Assembly: GCA_024178355.1 (NCBI GenBank)
Contig: JAMZNZ010000002.1
Location: 167,501 to 231,500, forward strand
Reading direction: 5' to 3'
Length of the DNA: 64,000 nt
Source of the DNA: Maricaulaceae bacterium EIL42A08
GTDB lineage: Bacteria; Pseudomonadota; Alphaproteobacteria; Caulobacterales; Maricaulaceae
Shown here piece after piece: positions 46,792 through 54,939 of the stretch. The notes under the pieces are model-generated. The model was given only the letters and a program-made list of their open reading frames with translations. It did no database searches and was not told where the DNA came from. The position numbers and the translations under genes are program-made. Every line of letters begins with the position of its first letter. Positions within the stretch are counted from its first letter, which is position 1.

Positions 46792-47362
46792 TAAGAAGGC
46801 AGTTCAACCAAAGCTCATCACTTCGGCGCGGGCGCTGGTCTGGTGTCGTCCAGACATCCACCGTTTGCAAATCTGGTACACTCTTTAGATATCCAGCAAG
46901 CGACTGCTCATTCAGGTCATTGAAATAGCGTCCGTCCTTTTCACGCTCGTGTTCCCCGTATTTGAAGGAAGCATAAATCACGCCGCCCGGCTTCAAAAAT
47001 GACGAGAAGCTCCGAAGCACTTCACAAAGACCTGTCCGCGGTACATGCAGTAGGGATGCACAAGCCCATATTCCGTCGAAGTGGTGGTCAAACTTCATAT
47101 TCTCAAATTTCATCTGATAAACAGGCACGTTAGCTCGCTTAGTCGCGGCATCGACCATCTTGGTTGAAGCATCGAATGCCACGACGTCGTAGCCCATCTG
47201 CGAAAACGCTCGAGCATCACGACCAGACCCGCACCCCGCATCAAGGACGGATGCACCACGCTTCAGATGTTTGCAGAACCGTTGGTACAGTACACTCATA
47301 TCGACGTTGACAGTTTGCGCGATGAAGTTGTCCGAATGACTCTCGTAGAACTCTAAAGACAT
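46775..47362 (-). CDS. Class I SAM-dependent methyltransferase (island cargo)
   Basis: A 195-residue methyltransferase. Motif I is SVLDAGCGSGRDARAF near residue 39, with VVAFDASTKMVD after strand 2 and DGIWACASLLHVPRTGL in the motif III/IV region. The C-terminus WTTPDQRPRRSDELWLNCLL resembles TehB-like and defence-associated methylases. The substrate is unknown: nucleic acid, nucleotide or small molecule are all possible. The ATG overlaps the HNH gene stop by one base (TGATG), so both are coupled. The last nine codons lie within repeat R2. Confidence 0.8.
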   Translation of the reverse strand: MSLEFYESHSDNFIAQTVNVDMSVLYQRFCKHLKRGASVLDAGCGSGRDARAFSQMGYDVVAFDASTKMVDAATKRANVPVYQMKFENMKFDHHFDGIWACASLLHVPRTGLCEVLRSFSSFLKPGGVIYASFKYGEHEREKDGRYFNDLNEQSLAGYLKSVPDLQTVDVWTTPDQRPRRSDELWLNCLLTCKGA

Positions 47363-48390
47363 CAGAACACCGGCTCTGATCTTAGTATTGGCTGCCAAGT
47401 ATGTATCAGCTTTTCACGCGCTTGATTGTACTGGGTTTGAAGGAAGGACTTCCGCTCATTTTCACGGGTTCCCGTCTGCCTCATTAAAGTCTCTCGTAGA
47501 GGATGATGGCTTTCGATCAGAAATTCATTGCGTGTATGCAATCTAGCTAACAGCCTTGTGCTGGGAACCTTTGCAAACTTGCCATCGTGGCCACGGTTGC
47601 GGTCTTTGCATGCAAGGACGAGGTTCCAAATCCCGTCTAAATGCGAATTCGGTATCTCTGCTTTCAGGATATGTGGAAAAAAGTGATCGACGTCAGATAG
47701 CCGCGCATCTCCAGTAAGGATGCTAATCCTATCGAAACAGTAAAAACATCTACCCCTTTGATAGCCGTTGAGGGCCCCCCGCGAAGACGTGACGGAAATG
47801 CGACGATTGTTCGGTCCAGCAAAGAGTTCATTCACTTTGTCGTCGTGATGGATGCTTACTAGGTTTCGGGAGACGCCGAGGTTCCAGGCAGCTTCAACGA
47901 GTCGCCAGCGCGCCTCAACTTCCTCCCCAAGATCACCGGTATGCCCTTTTTCGAACATCTTGAAAAAATCGTCTGTAAGCCGAATACCCGCACTCTGCTT
48001 CCGCTCATCCACGAAGAAGCGCTTCGGAATCTCGCCTTGGTTTACGACGTGGAAGGCATCAATCACGTTGACGAACCCCAGCTTTGCCGTTTGGCCAATC
48101 AGATCAGACTCTGTGATCTTACCTTGAGTAAAATCTCGACACGCATCCAAAAACTTACTGGATGGGGAAGTGCCTTGCTTGGGATGGCGCTCTAGGTGCC
48201 GGCAAACATTCCGAGCAAAGGGTTGGGCAAGGTCCTCTAAGCGTATTAACTCTTGCTCGCGGCTCCCAAGCTCAAGCAGAGACTTAGCAAGTGCGAACTT
48301 GTAGGATGCTACGTTGCGACCAAACAAGATGATCGATCGCCAATAGGCCTCCAAGTCTGGGGATTTATCCGTAAATTTTGACATTTGCAC
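47362..48390 (-). CDS. HNH endonuclease-domain protein (island cargo)
   Basis: A 342-residue protein. The C-terminal third holds an HNH-type nuclease: CFYC zinc-knuckle start near residue 220, LSDVDHFFPHIL with the catalytic DH, and GIWNLVLACKDRNRGHDGKF with the N and R residues. The N-terminal ~210 residues are helical and unrecognised (FGRNVASYKFALAKSLLEL, RWRLVEAAWNLGVSRNLV), and may sense or bind the target. Pairing with a coupled methyltransferase on a mobile island suggests a two-gene phage-defence cassette. The start is at an ATG with little ribosome-site support; MQMSKFTD has two ATGs. Confidence 0.8.
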   Translation of the reverse strand: MQMSKFTDKSPDLEAYWRSIILFGRNVASYKFALAKSLLELGSREQELIRLEDLAQPFARNVCRHLERHPKQGTSPSSKFLDACRDFTQGKITESDLIGQTAKLGFVNVIDAFHVVNQGEIPKRFFVDERKQSAGIRLTDDFFKMFEKGHTGDLGEEVEARWRLVEAAWNLGVSRNLVSIHHDDKVNELFAGPNNRRISVTSSRGALNGYQRGRCFYCFDRISILTGDARLSDVDHFFPHILKAEIPNSHLDGIWNLVLACKDRNRGHDGKFAKVPSTRLLARLHTRNEFLIESHHPLRETLMRQTGTRENERKSFLQTQYNQAREKLIHTWQPILRSEPVF

Positions 48391-48708
48391 AAACTACGAT
48401 CTAAGCGGAACAGTCGAAACCGCTCACATACTCGGTGTTAAAAAAAACGCGGACCAATTTCGAATAGCCAAGCGTGTCATGCGGCCTAAACACTCGTTAC
48501 TTGATGAGAGCGGCGTTGTTTTGCGCACCATATGTCTTCGTCTATGTGGATCTGAGACCATAGTCGCGGGGTGGGTGGCGAAAGGTCAAGACAGCCAACA
48601 TTAGGCCCACGATCACGCAAGAAGTTGAATTCTTCATGATCCCACTCCCAAGCACCTACAATAATGCGTGCCACGCGCGACCGGCTTATGAAGCAGGAGT
48701 TAGAAGAG

Positions 48709-48797
48709 GGGTTCCCTGGCATCGATGGGACCATCCAGTTCAAAGCCTACCCGGGGATGGGGCAAAAACTCACCGATAGAAACAAAGGCCTTGCAGG
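48709..48797. repeat. Island repeat R3 (~89 bp)
   Basis: The third copy, beginning GGGTTCCCTGGCATCGATGG. The left stem GGTTCC/GGGACC has a C·A mismatch and the same loop plan. The centre CTACCCGGGGATGGGGCAAA matches R2 closely and the end CCTTGCAGGTAA also matches. It is the last element before the right attachment site. Confidence 0.8.
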
Positions 48798-48815
48798 TAA
48801 CCATCTGGGTATGAG

Positions 48816-48823
48816 TGCGGGTA
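48816..48823. promoter_or_regulatory. Candidate right-arm integrase site
   Basis: TGCGGGTA, 54 bases inside the right attachment repeat, is the same octamer found twice near the left end (38779, 38791). Confidence 0.35.
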
Positions 48824-48876
48824 TCTAGGGCGCACACTCAATTTTAGCGCAATTAATTCAGTTTGTTAGATAAAAT

Positions 48877-48892
48877 AATGGTGCCCGGGGGC
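48877..48892. other. Right attachment site (attR, tRNA-Phe 3' end)
   Basis: AATGGTGCCCGGGGGC is identical to 38633–38648. It covers the last 14 bases of the tRNA-Phe gene and two downstream bases. The tRNA remains intact on this side. Confidence 0.85.
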
Positions 48893-48954
48893 GGATTCGA
48901 ACCACCGACACGCGGATTTTCAATCCGCTGCTCTACCAACTGAGCTACCCGGGC
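48879..48954 (-). tRNA. tRNA-Phe (GAA)
   Basis: A 76-base minus-strand tRNA with encoded CCA. The anticodon loop TTGAAAA gives GAA for phenylalanine. The acceptor stem GCCCGGG/CCCGGGC is fully paired and D, anticodon and T arms fold normally. Its 3' end is the integration target of the island. Confidence 0.97.
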
Positions 48955-49176
48955 ATCTGGGCGTTCCGGGACGGGCCCGGTGCTCTGGAAGGACCGGGGT
49001 TATAGGGCGGGAAAATTTCACTGTCCACGCCCTTTTGTCAGACAGGGTGCGGTTAACCGCAGGCGGGGCCGCTGTCGCGCTTCGGTCACAAGTGCAGGCC
49101 CCATGGCACAGGCCTGCTTGCTCCCATCGCCGCAGCCTGCTACGCGCCGCCTCACCACTAAAAATTTGAGGCTCCC

Positions 49177-51831
49177 ATGAAACGTGTTGTGTCGATCAGT
49201 GCCGTCGCTCTTCTTGTCGCTCTGGGCGAGGGGCCCAGTGCCTTTGCTCAAGAGGCTGATGATGTGATCACCATCACGGCTGGCCGCGCCAGCGGTGCTG
49301 AAGCGGGCGATCGCCCCGTGGCGGTGCTGACCCGTGATAGCCTGAACGCCTCGGGACTGACCGACTTGGGCGATGCGCTGGCGTTCAACCCGTCGGTGGT
49401 CGGCTCTGAATTCAACGACGACCCCGGCACCCAGAACGACACGTCCGGCACCTCCAGCGTGAACCTGCGCGGCCTGGGCCTTGGTGCGACGCTGGTGCTC
49501 GTCAATGGCCAGCGCCAGACCCCGGCAAGCGTCGCGGCGGACGATGGGGCCAGCTTTGTGGATCTGAACGCGCTTCTGCCCGGCATCGCCATTGAGCGCA
49601 GCGAGATCCTGAAGGACGGGGCCTCGCCGCTGTTTGGCTCTGATGCTGTGTCCGGCGTTGTAAACGTCATCACCCGCGACCTGTTTGAAGGTGTGGAAGC
49701 TCAGGTAGAGGCGCGTGGTGCCGACGGTCTTGAAAGCGGCGGTTTCACCTCGGTCGCGTCGATCATCGCAGGCGGCAAGATTGCGGAAAATGTCCACCTG
49801 ACCGGCGCGATCAGCTATCGCGACGTGGATGGCGTTGAGGGCTTCGAGACTGATTTCATTCCTGGTACCGGCCTTTCGGCACTCGGTCAGCCCGGGGCCT
49901 ATTACATCCAGGCACCTGGCGGCGGCTTTGAAGTTGTCACCGGCTCTGGTGGCCCGCAGGCAATCCTCGATCACGACTGTGCAGCCGGGGGCGGCAACCC
50001 GCTTGTGCTGGGCGCGGATACGGCTTTTGGTGCGCCAGGCTTCTGTCAGCTGGACTTTGGCCAGTTTTTCTCGCTCGTTGGCGACGAAGCGCGGCTCAAC
50101 GCCTTTGGCGCGCTGACGGCGGATCTGGGTGAGACGACCTTCACCTTGCGTGCGGCGCTTGCCAGCCAGGAGCTGACGCGCGGTAACTCGCCTTCGCTGC
50201 CAGCGTTGAGCTTCCCGACCATCCCGGCGGCAAACCCGGGCAATTATTTCGGCCGCGATGTCACCTGGCTAGGGCGTCCGCAAGGCGTGTCTGCGGGTGC
50301 GGCTCGGCGCAGCTTTGAGCACGACACCTTCCGGATTGATGCCACGCTGGAGCGCAGCCTCTACTTTGCGGGCCGCGAGTGGGACGGTACGCTGACCGCC
50401 AATTACTCGCGCAACGAACTGACCGCGACGATCACCGACACGGTCGCCTCGCGCCTCGATGCGGCGATCAATGGTCTGGGCGGTGAGGGGTGCACCGGCA
50501 CCACGCCGGGCACCAATGGCTGCCAGTGGTTCAATCCATTTGGCTCCGGCGGTATCGTCACTGATCCATCTGATCCGCGCTACAATGATCCGGCGCTGGT
50601 GGACTGGCTGATCGGGGAAAATATTCGCAAAAGCGAATCCACACTCACCAGCCTTGAAGGCGTGGTGGCGACCGATAACGCCTTTACCGCACCGGGCGGG
50701 GCGGCGTCTCTGGTGCTGGGCGCACAGATCCGCCGCGAGTCGCTGGACGTGGACAATGGTGACCTGTTTAACCAGGACGCCTTCCTCTTCATCGTCGGTG
50801 GTCCGGACTATGATGGTGCGCGCCGCGTGATCTCAGGGTTCGCGGAGAGCGTGATCCCGCTGTCTGGGCGCGCCCGCCTTCAGCTGGCTGTACGCCATGA
50901 GGACCTGGAGGAGTTTTCCTCAACCGATCCCAAGCTGGCGCTGGCTTTCGATGTCACCGAGCAGCTGACCCTTTCGGGTGGCTGGTCGCGCTCCTTCCGT
51001 GCGCCATCCCTGCACCAGCAGGTCAGCGGCACGACGACCCTGCAGTCGCTGGCGATTGGAGCCCAAAGCCTGTTCCGCCCGGTGCGGACTACCGGCTCTC
51101 TGGAGCTTGATCCCGAAACGGCTGACACCTTCACACTCTCGGCACACTTTGCGTCTGAGAGCTGGACGGTGCGTGCTGATCTGTGGCGCACCGAGGTGGA
51201 AGACCTGATCGTTGAAGAAAGCGCCAACGCGATCCTCGCGGCCGATTTTGCCGATGACGGTATCTATAACGATCCGCGCGTGACCACGACGTCGGCCGGC
51301 GATGTCGTGCTGGTGGCCGCTAACTTCGTCAACGCTCCGTCGGTTGAAGCTCAGGGCCTTGATCTGTCGATCGTGCGAGCTCCGGTCCAGACCGGTTTTG
51401 GTGCAGTCAGTGGCGGTGTGGATGCGGTCTATATCGACGCGTTCACGCTGTTTGATCCGGTGCTGAATGTTGAAATCGATGCGGTCGGCAACCGCAACTT
51501 CACCAACTTTGCCCGTTCGCTGCCGGATGTTCGCGCCACGGCCTATCTCGACTGGAGTGCCGGGGCATGGAGCGCTCGCGCTCAGGCGCGCCACATCGCG
51601 GGCTATGACGATGATGAAAACGACGGGGCCGACATCGACGCCTGGACAGCGCTTGATCTGCAAGCGGGCTGGTCGGGTGAACAGCTCGGCCATGGCGTCG
51701 GCTTCACAGTTGGGGCGCTTAACATCACCGATGAGGATGCGCCCTTCGTCGACACACCTTTGGGCTATGACACCAAGGTCCATGACGCCCGCGGCCGCGT
51801 GCTCTACGCCCGCTTTACCGTGAGCCGGTAG
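49177..51831 (+). CDS. TonB-dependent outer-membrane receptor
   Basis: An 884-residue receptor. The signal peptide ends near SAFAQEA (residue ~25). A short TonB box region DDVITITAGRAS is followed by the plug domain (LTRDSLNASGLTDLGDALAF, SVNLRGLGLGATLVLVNGQR, LLPGIAIERSEILKDGASPL with GSDAVSGVVNVITR), a class common for oligopeptide or saccharide uptake in marine alphaproteobacteria. A barrel of about 700 residues ends in DARGRVLYARFTVSR; the last residue is Arg, not Phe/Trp. Two cysteine-containing loops (HDCAAGGG, EGCTGTTPGTNGC) are notable. It begins 222 bases after tRNA-Phe, outside the island. Confidence 0.93.
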   Translation: MKRVVSISAVALLVALGEGPSAFAQEADDVITITAGRASGAEAGDRPVAVLTRDSLNASGLTDLGDALAFNPSVVGSEFNDDPGTQNDTSGTSSVNLRGLGLGATLVLVNGQRQTPASVAADDGASFVDLNALLPGIAIERSEILKDGASPLFGSDAVSGVVNVITRDLFEGVEAQVEARGADGLESGGFTSVASIIAGGKIAENVHLTGAISYRDVDGVEGFETDFIPGTGLSALGQPGAYYIQAPGGGFEVVTGSGGPQAILDHDCAAGGGNPLVLGADTAFGAPGFCQLDFGQFFSLVGDEARLNAFGALTADLGETTFTLRAALASQELTRGNSPSLPALSFPTIPAANPGNYFGRDVTWLGRPQGVSAGAARRSFEHDTFRIDATLERSLYFAGREWDGTLTANYSRNELTATITDTVASRLDAAINGLGGEGCTGTTPGTNGCQWFNPFGSGGIVTDPSDPRYNDPALVDWLIGENIRKSESTLTSLEGVVATDNAFTAPGGAASLVLGAQIRRESLDVDNGDLFNQDAFLFIVGGPDYDGARRVISGFAESVIPLSGRARLQLAVRHEDLEEFSSTDPKLALAFDVTEQLTLSGGWSRSFRAPSLHQQVSGTTTLQSLAIGAQSLFRPVRTTGSLELDPETADTFTLSAHFASESWTVRADLWRTEVEDLIVEESANAILAADFADDGIYNDPRVTTTSAGDVVLVAANFVNAPSVEAQGLDLSIVRAPVQTGFGAVSGGVDAVYIDAFTLFDPVLNVEIDAVGNRNFTNFARSLPDVRATAYLDWSAGAWSARAQARHIAGYDDDENDGADIDAWTALDLQAGWSGEQLGHGVGFTVGALNITDEDAPFVDTPLGYDTKVHDARGRVLYARFTVSR

Positions 51832-51842
51832 GGGGCATGAAA

Positions 51843-51869
51843 TCCCGGACGCGTAGCGATCCGGGACCT
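51843..51869. repeat. Family 2 hairpin after the TonB receptor
   Basis: TCCCGGACGCGTAGCGATCC then GGGACCT is nearly identical to the copy at 29242. It forms a hairpin 11 bases after the receptor stop and may act as its terminator. Confidence 0.75.
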
Positions 51870-51902
51870 TGCCCAGAATAAAACGCCATTATGAGCCTGA
51901 GG

Positions 51903-51932
51903 CCCCGGATCCCCGCTGCGCGGCGTCCGGGG
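51903..51932. terminator. Hairpin before the TolB-like gene
   Basis: CCCCGGA…TCCGGGG with a 16-base GC-rich loop, related to family 2. It lies 17 bases beyond the stop of the minus-strand TolB-like gene and may end both convergent transcripts. Confidence 0.6.
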
Positions 51933-51948
51933 TTTCATCAGGACGTTG

Positions 51949-52866
51949 CTATTCAGCCGGTAATCCCACGACAGCAATGCGTGTCCCATCCGGGCTGGCC
52001 GCGATGCGGTAGGCGGACGCCATGCCGTGGTCGGCGAGATCGGAAATCATCTCCCATCCTTCGCCGTCGGCATGCCAGCGGTAAAGCCCGGTGCCTTCGA
52101 TCTGCAGGATCGATCCGTCCGGGGCCCAGGTGTAATTGGCATTGGTGCCAACAAGCAGGGTCAGGGGGCGGATCGCACGGGTCTCAGGGTCAAAGGCCTT
52201 GATCCAGACCTGTTCATTGGTCTGGCGATGGACAAAGCTGAACTCATCGCTGCCCGGGATCAGATGCGGCGTGGAAGGCACCGCGTGGCCGGTGATGAAG
52301 TGATAGCCGGGCCCGTCTGCCTGGGTCAGCGCCACGTTAAATCCGAAGCGGGACCAGAAGAAAATCGCGCCAGTCTCGTGATTGCGCGCGAAATAGCCGA
52401 CCGGCTCAATGATGCCTGCCGGAGCGAGGGTCGGTTGTGGCTCATCTGGATTGCTTCGTTCCAGGTGCCAAATGGAATTGCTGCGTTCAAACACCATCGA
52501 AATCATCTGATTGTCCGGCGATGGCGTGGGGGAGAACTCGGACTCAGGCGTGCGCGTTATCTGGGTGTGGGTGCCGCTCTCGATGTCGTACTCCCAGATA
52601 TCCGTCTGGGCTCCGTCATCGCGCGAATAAAGAAAGGTCGCGCTGTCAGCAGTAAAGTAGGGCTGATTGTCATAACCCACGCGCCGGGTGACGTTTTGTC
52701 CATGGGACAAGGCGTCGTCTTCGTTCGCCACGTCATACTCAAACAGGAAGATTTCGGTTTCCGGGAAGGCGGGCGGCGGCGCGTCGTCTTCAGCGTCCTG
52801 GGCCTGGACAGCACCAGTAAACATAAGGCTTGAGCACACCATCAAGGTGAGAGGGCTAACGCGCAT
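51949..52866 (-). CDS. Exported TolB-like beta-propeller protein
   Basis: A 305-residue secreted protein. The signal peptide ends near GAVQAQDAED (residue ~22). Repeated propeller strands with aspartate-box-like motifs follow: PYFTADSATFLYSRDDGAQTD, EFSPTPSPDNQMISMVFERS, HLIPGSDEFSFVHR and AASPDGTRIAVVG. It has no peptidase domain, unlike the S9 protein. AAAGGAG eight bases before ATG 52866 fixes the start. Its function is unknown; propellers of this type bind proteins or carbohydrates in the periplasm. Confidence 0.8.
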   Translation of the reverse strand: MRVSPLTLMVCSSLMFTGAVQAQDAEDDAPPPAFPETEIFLFEYDVANEDDALSHGQNVTRRVGYDNQPYFTADSATFLYSRDDGAQTDIWEYDIESGTHTQITRTPESEFSPTPSPDNQMISMVFERSNSIWHLERSNPDEPQPTLAPAGIIEPVGYFARNHETGAIFFWSRFGFNVALTQADGPGYHFITGHAVPSTPHLIPGSDEFSFVHRQTNEQVWIKAFDPETRAIRPLTLLVGTNANYTWAPDGSILQIEGTGLYRWHADGEGWEMISDLADHGMASAYRIAASPDGTRIAVVGLPAE

Positions 52867-52921
52867 GCGGGTCTCCTTTGGACGCTTTGGACGTCCAGCA
52901 TTGCCAGAGGCACCCAAATGT

Positions 52922-52950
52922 AAAGGCCCGCAGATTGCTCTGCGGGCCTT
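52922..52950. terminator. Hairpin terminator of the chemoreceptor gene
   Basis: AAGGCCCGCAGA pairs with TCTGCGGGCCTT around a short loop, 33 bases beyond the chemoreceptor stop (minus strand). A short T-rich tail follows on the minus strand. Confidence 0.75.
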
Positions 52951-52982
52951 GATCCGGTTTTTGGCGATGTCGGTAGAACGCT

Positions 52983-54614
52983 TTAAGCGGCTTTGACCGC
53001 ATTGATGAAGGCCGCAATCCGGGACTTTAGCTCGCTGGACGAGGCCTCGACCTGATCAGCGACGGACTGGACCGTGCGGGCTTCCTCGACCGCTCCAGCG
53101 ATGGACTGGGAGATATCCTCCACGCCCTGGCTTGCTTCAGTCACGCCCGCAGCGGCTTCCTGAGCGCTGGAGGAGATTTCCTGCACGGCGGCAGATTGCT
53201 GCTCGGCGGTGCTGGTGGTGGCGGTGGCTTGCCCGCGAATACCTTCAAGGGCTGTCCCGATCTGACCGGCGCTTGAAGCAACCATCGTGGAGCGCTCGCG
53301 TAGGGCATCGATCTGAGCCCCGATCTGCTCGGTCAGTGACTGGGTCTGACCGGCCAGTGCCTTGACCTCTTCAGCAACGACCGCAAAGCCTTTGCCGGCC
53401 TCGCCCGCACGTGCGGCTTCGATGGTGGCGTTCAGAGCCAGCAGGTTGGTCTGCTCGGCCACACCACTGATGGCGCTTAAAAGGTCGGTCATGCCGCTTA
53501 CCGCTTCAACCATGGCATCAAGCTCGGTACGGGCGGTGTCGGACTGCGCGGTGGCGCTGTTGACGCCGGTGGCCGTCTCCTGTGCGGCACGCAGGATCTC
53601 GCCGATGGAGGCCGCCAGCTCCTCAGCGGAGCTCGCGACAGTTTGAACACTGGCCGCTGACTCTGTGGAGGAGGAGGCCACGGAGGTCGCGCGCTCGCCC
53701 ACAGAGTTTGTGATGCTCGACACCGAGCTGGACGCAGCTTTCAGGCGCTCACCGGCTTCAGACAGGGCAGCCACCCTGCGCTCGGCCTCAGCTTCAAAGG
53801 ACTGGATCAGGCCTTCCAGCGCCTCGGCGCGACGGATGCGGGCTTCGTTCTCAGCCTGGGATTCTTCTTCCAGCTTTCGCAGCTCGCTTAACCGCGCGCG
53901 TAAAGTTTCCTGCGCGTTGGCCAGCTGGCCCAGCTCATCACGCAGGCCAGTGCAGGGCGTCTCGGTCTCGTAGTCGCCTTTCGCCAGGGTTTCGATCCGA
54001 CCGATCAGGGCGGTCATCGGGATCGACAGCGAGCGGACAATCGCGAAAGCCAGCGCACCGCAGACGACCACGCCGATCAGGCAGAAGATCAGGATAACGG
54101 TCATCGTGCGATTGGAGAGCGCTGTGTATTGCGCATTCAGCTGTTCGACTTCTTCGTTGACCCGCGCATATTTGGCCTGCGCCAAGGCCTGCATTTCTGG
54201 GCCCAGCTCTTGCAGTCGCGCATAGGCTGCTGCGTCACCCTCAATCAGGGCATTGAAAGAGGCTTCAAACTCACCGGCGCGTTCGGACAGTTCGGTGATC
54301 TGAGCGGTGGTGAAGAATCCGGACTCGCCAAGCGTTGCGATATCGCGGCGGGCAGCGGCGATATTTTCAATCAGCTGCTCGCGCCGCCCGTCGTCGCCTG
54401 TCGCCAGCCAGGCATAGGCGGCGAGGTTGGCCGTGCTGACATCTTCCTGGATTCTCGCGACCGTGGCGTTGACGCCAAAAGCGTATTCCAGCGCCCGAAA
54501 GTCAGCGCTGAGCCGGTTGAGCATGACCACGGTAACAACCGCCATGACCAGAATGCCTGCGCACGCGATCGCAAAGCCGCCACCAAGCCGCCATTTGATT
54601 GAAAGCCGATCCAT
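52983..54614 (-). CDS. Methyl-accepting chemotaxis protein
   Basis: A 543-residue transmembrane chemoreceptor. TM1 is [22 protein letters not shown] ~135-residue helical periplasmic sensor ([20 protein letters not shown]) is followed by TM2 ([23 protein letters not shown]), HAMP ([20 protein letters not shown]), and a long coiled-coil signalling domain. The hairpin tip is [20 protein letters not shown], followed by [16 protein letters not shown]. Ligand unknown. There is no C-terminal CheR-docking pentapeptide. It is a single gene without neighbouring che genes. Confidence 0.95.
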   Translation of the reverse strand: MDRLSIKWRLGGGFAIACAGILVMAVVTVVMLNRLSADFRALEYAFGVNATVARIQEDVSTANLAAYAWLATGDDGRREQLIENIAAARRDIATLGESGFFTTAQITELSERAGEFEASFNALIEGDAAAYARLQELGPEMQALAQAKYARVNEEVEQLNAQYTALSNRTMTVILIFCLIGVVVCGALAFAIVRSLSIPMTALIGRIETLAKGDYETETPCTGLRDELGQLANAQETLRARLSELRKLEEESQAENEARIRRAEALEGLIQSFEAEAERRVAALSEAGERLKAASSSVSSITNSVGERATSVASSSTESAASVQTVASSAEELAASIGEILRAAQETATGVNSATAQSDTARTELDAMVEAVSGMTDLLSAISGVAEQTNLLALNATIEAARAGEAGKGFAVVAEEVKALAGQTQSLTEQIGAQIDALRERSTMVASSAGQIGTALEGIRGQATATTSTAEQQSAAVQEISSSAQEAAAGVTEASQGVEDISQSIAGAVEEARTVQSVADQVEASSSELKSRIAAFINAVKAA

Positions 54615-54727
54615 CGCTTCGGTGTCCCTGAATCATGAATTTATTCAAGAACACATTCGGTGAATCGGTATTAAGAAATACCTACTGATGCGACATTATA
54701 GCCTGACCTGAAGAAGGGGTTTTCGTT

Positions 54728-54910
54728 CTAACCGCCTTCGTCGGTCTCGATATCGCTTTTGCTGACAGGCTCGCCGGGCACCACATAGGCGCCGGAAAAC
54801 CACTTGCCCAGGTCAATATCTGCGCATTTGGCCGAGCAGAAGGGACGGAACTCCTTCACATTCGGCTTGTTACAGATGGGGCAGGGCGGGCGTTTCTTGG
54901 CTTCGGTCAT
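54728..54910 (-). CDS. yacG: DNA gyrase inhibitor YacG
   Basis: A 60-residue zinc protein with the CPICNKP and FCSAKCADIDLGKWFSGAY motifs that form the CxxC/CxxxC zinc site. E. coli YacG binds GyrB and inhibits gyrase. It is the last gene of the murA-to-yacG block on this strand, 29 bases after the RNase E/G-like gene. Confidence 0.9.
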   Translation of the reverse strand: MTEAKKRPPCPICNKPNVKEFRPFCSAKCADIDLGKWFSGAYVVPGEPVSKSDIETDEGG

Positions 54911-54939
54911 CTCAATCCGATAATCGGCACGGTGTGGTG

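Larger units (their letters stand above)
48391..48878. other. 488-base region at the right end of the island
   Basis: No supported gene. It contains the promoter region of the HNH gene, repeat R3 (48709–48797), a TGCGGGTA motif at 48816 and the right attachment repeat from 48877. The open frame at 48486–48743 runs through the repeat and has no homologue I recognise. Confidence 0.55.
38633..48892. mobile_element. ~10.3-kb tRNA-Phe genomic island
   Basis: The element is bounded by a 16-bp direct repeat of the tRNA-Phe 3' end. It encodes an integrase at the left end, an AlpA-like protein and a replication helicase, then cargo. Visible base composition is more AT-rich than the flanks, especially at 40–43 kb. 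This gene order is that of a small integrative or satellite-like element: no capsid, terminase or relaxase gene is present. Three copies of an ~83–89 bp repeat (42368, 46709, 48709) divide the right two-thirds into two cargo modules. Mobility is inferred, not shown. Confidence 0.85.

Noticed and set aside
48486-48743. An 85-codon minus-strand frame near the island's right end
   Set aside because: It runs through repeat R3, has no ribosome site and no recognisable domain.
42368-48797. R1–R3 as integron attC sites
   Set aside because: The RYYYAAC/GTTRRRY core sites are not conserved and no integron integrase or attI is present.
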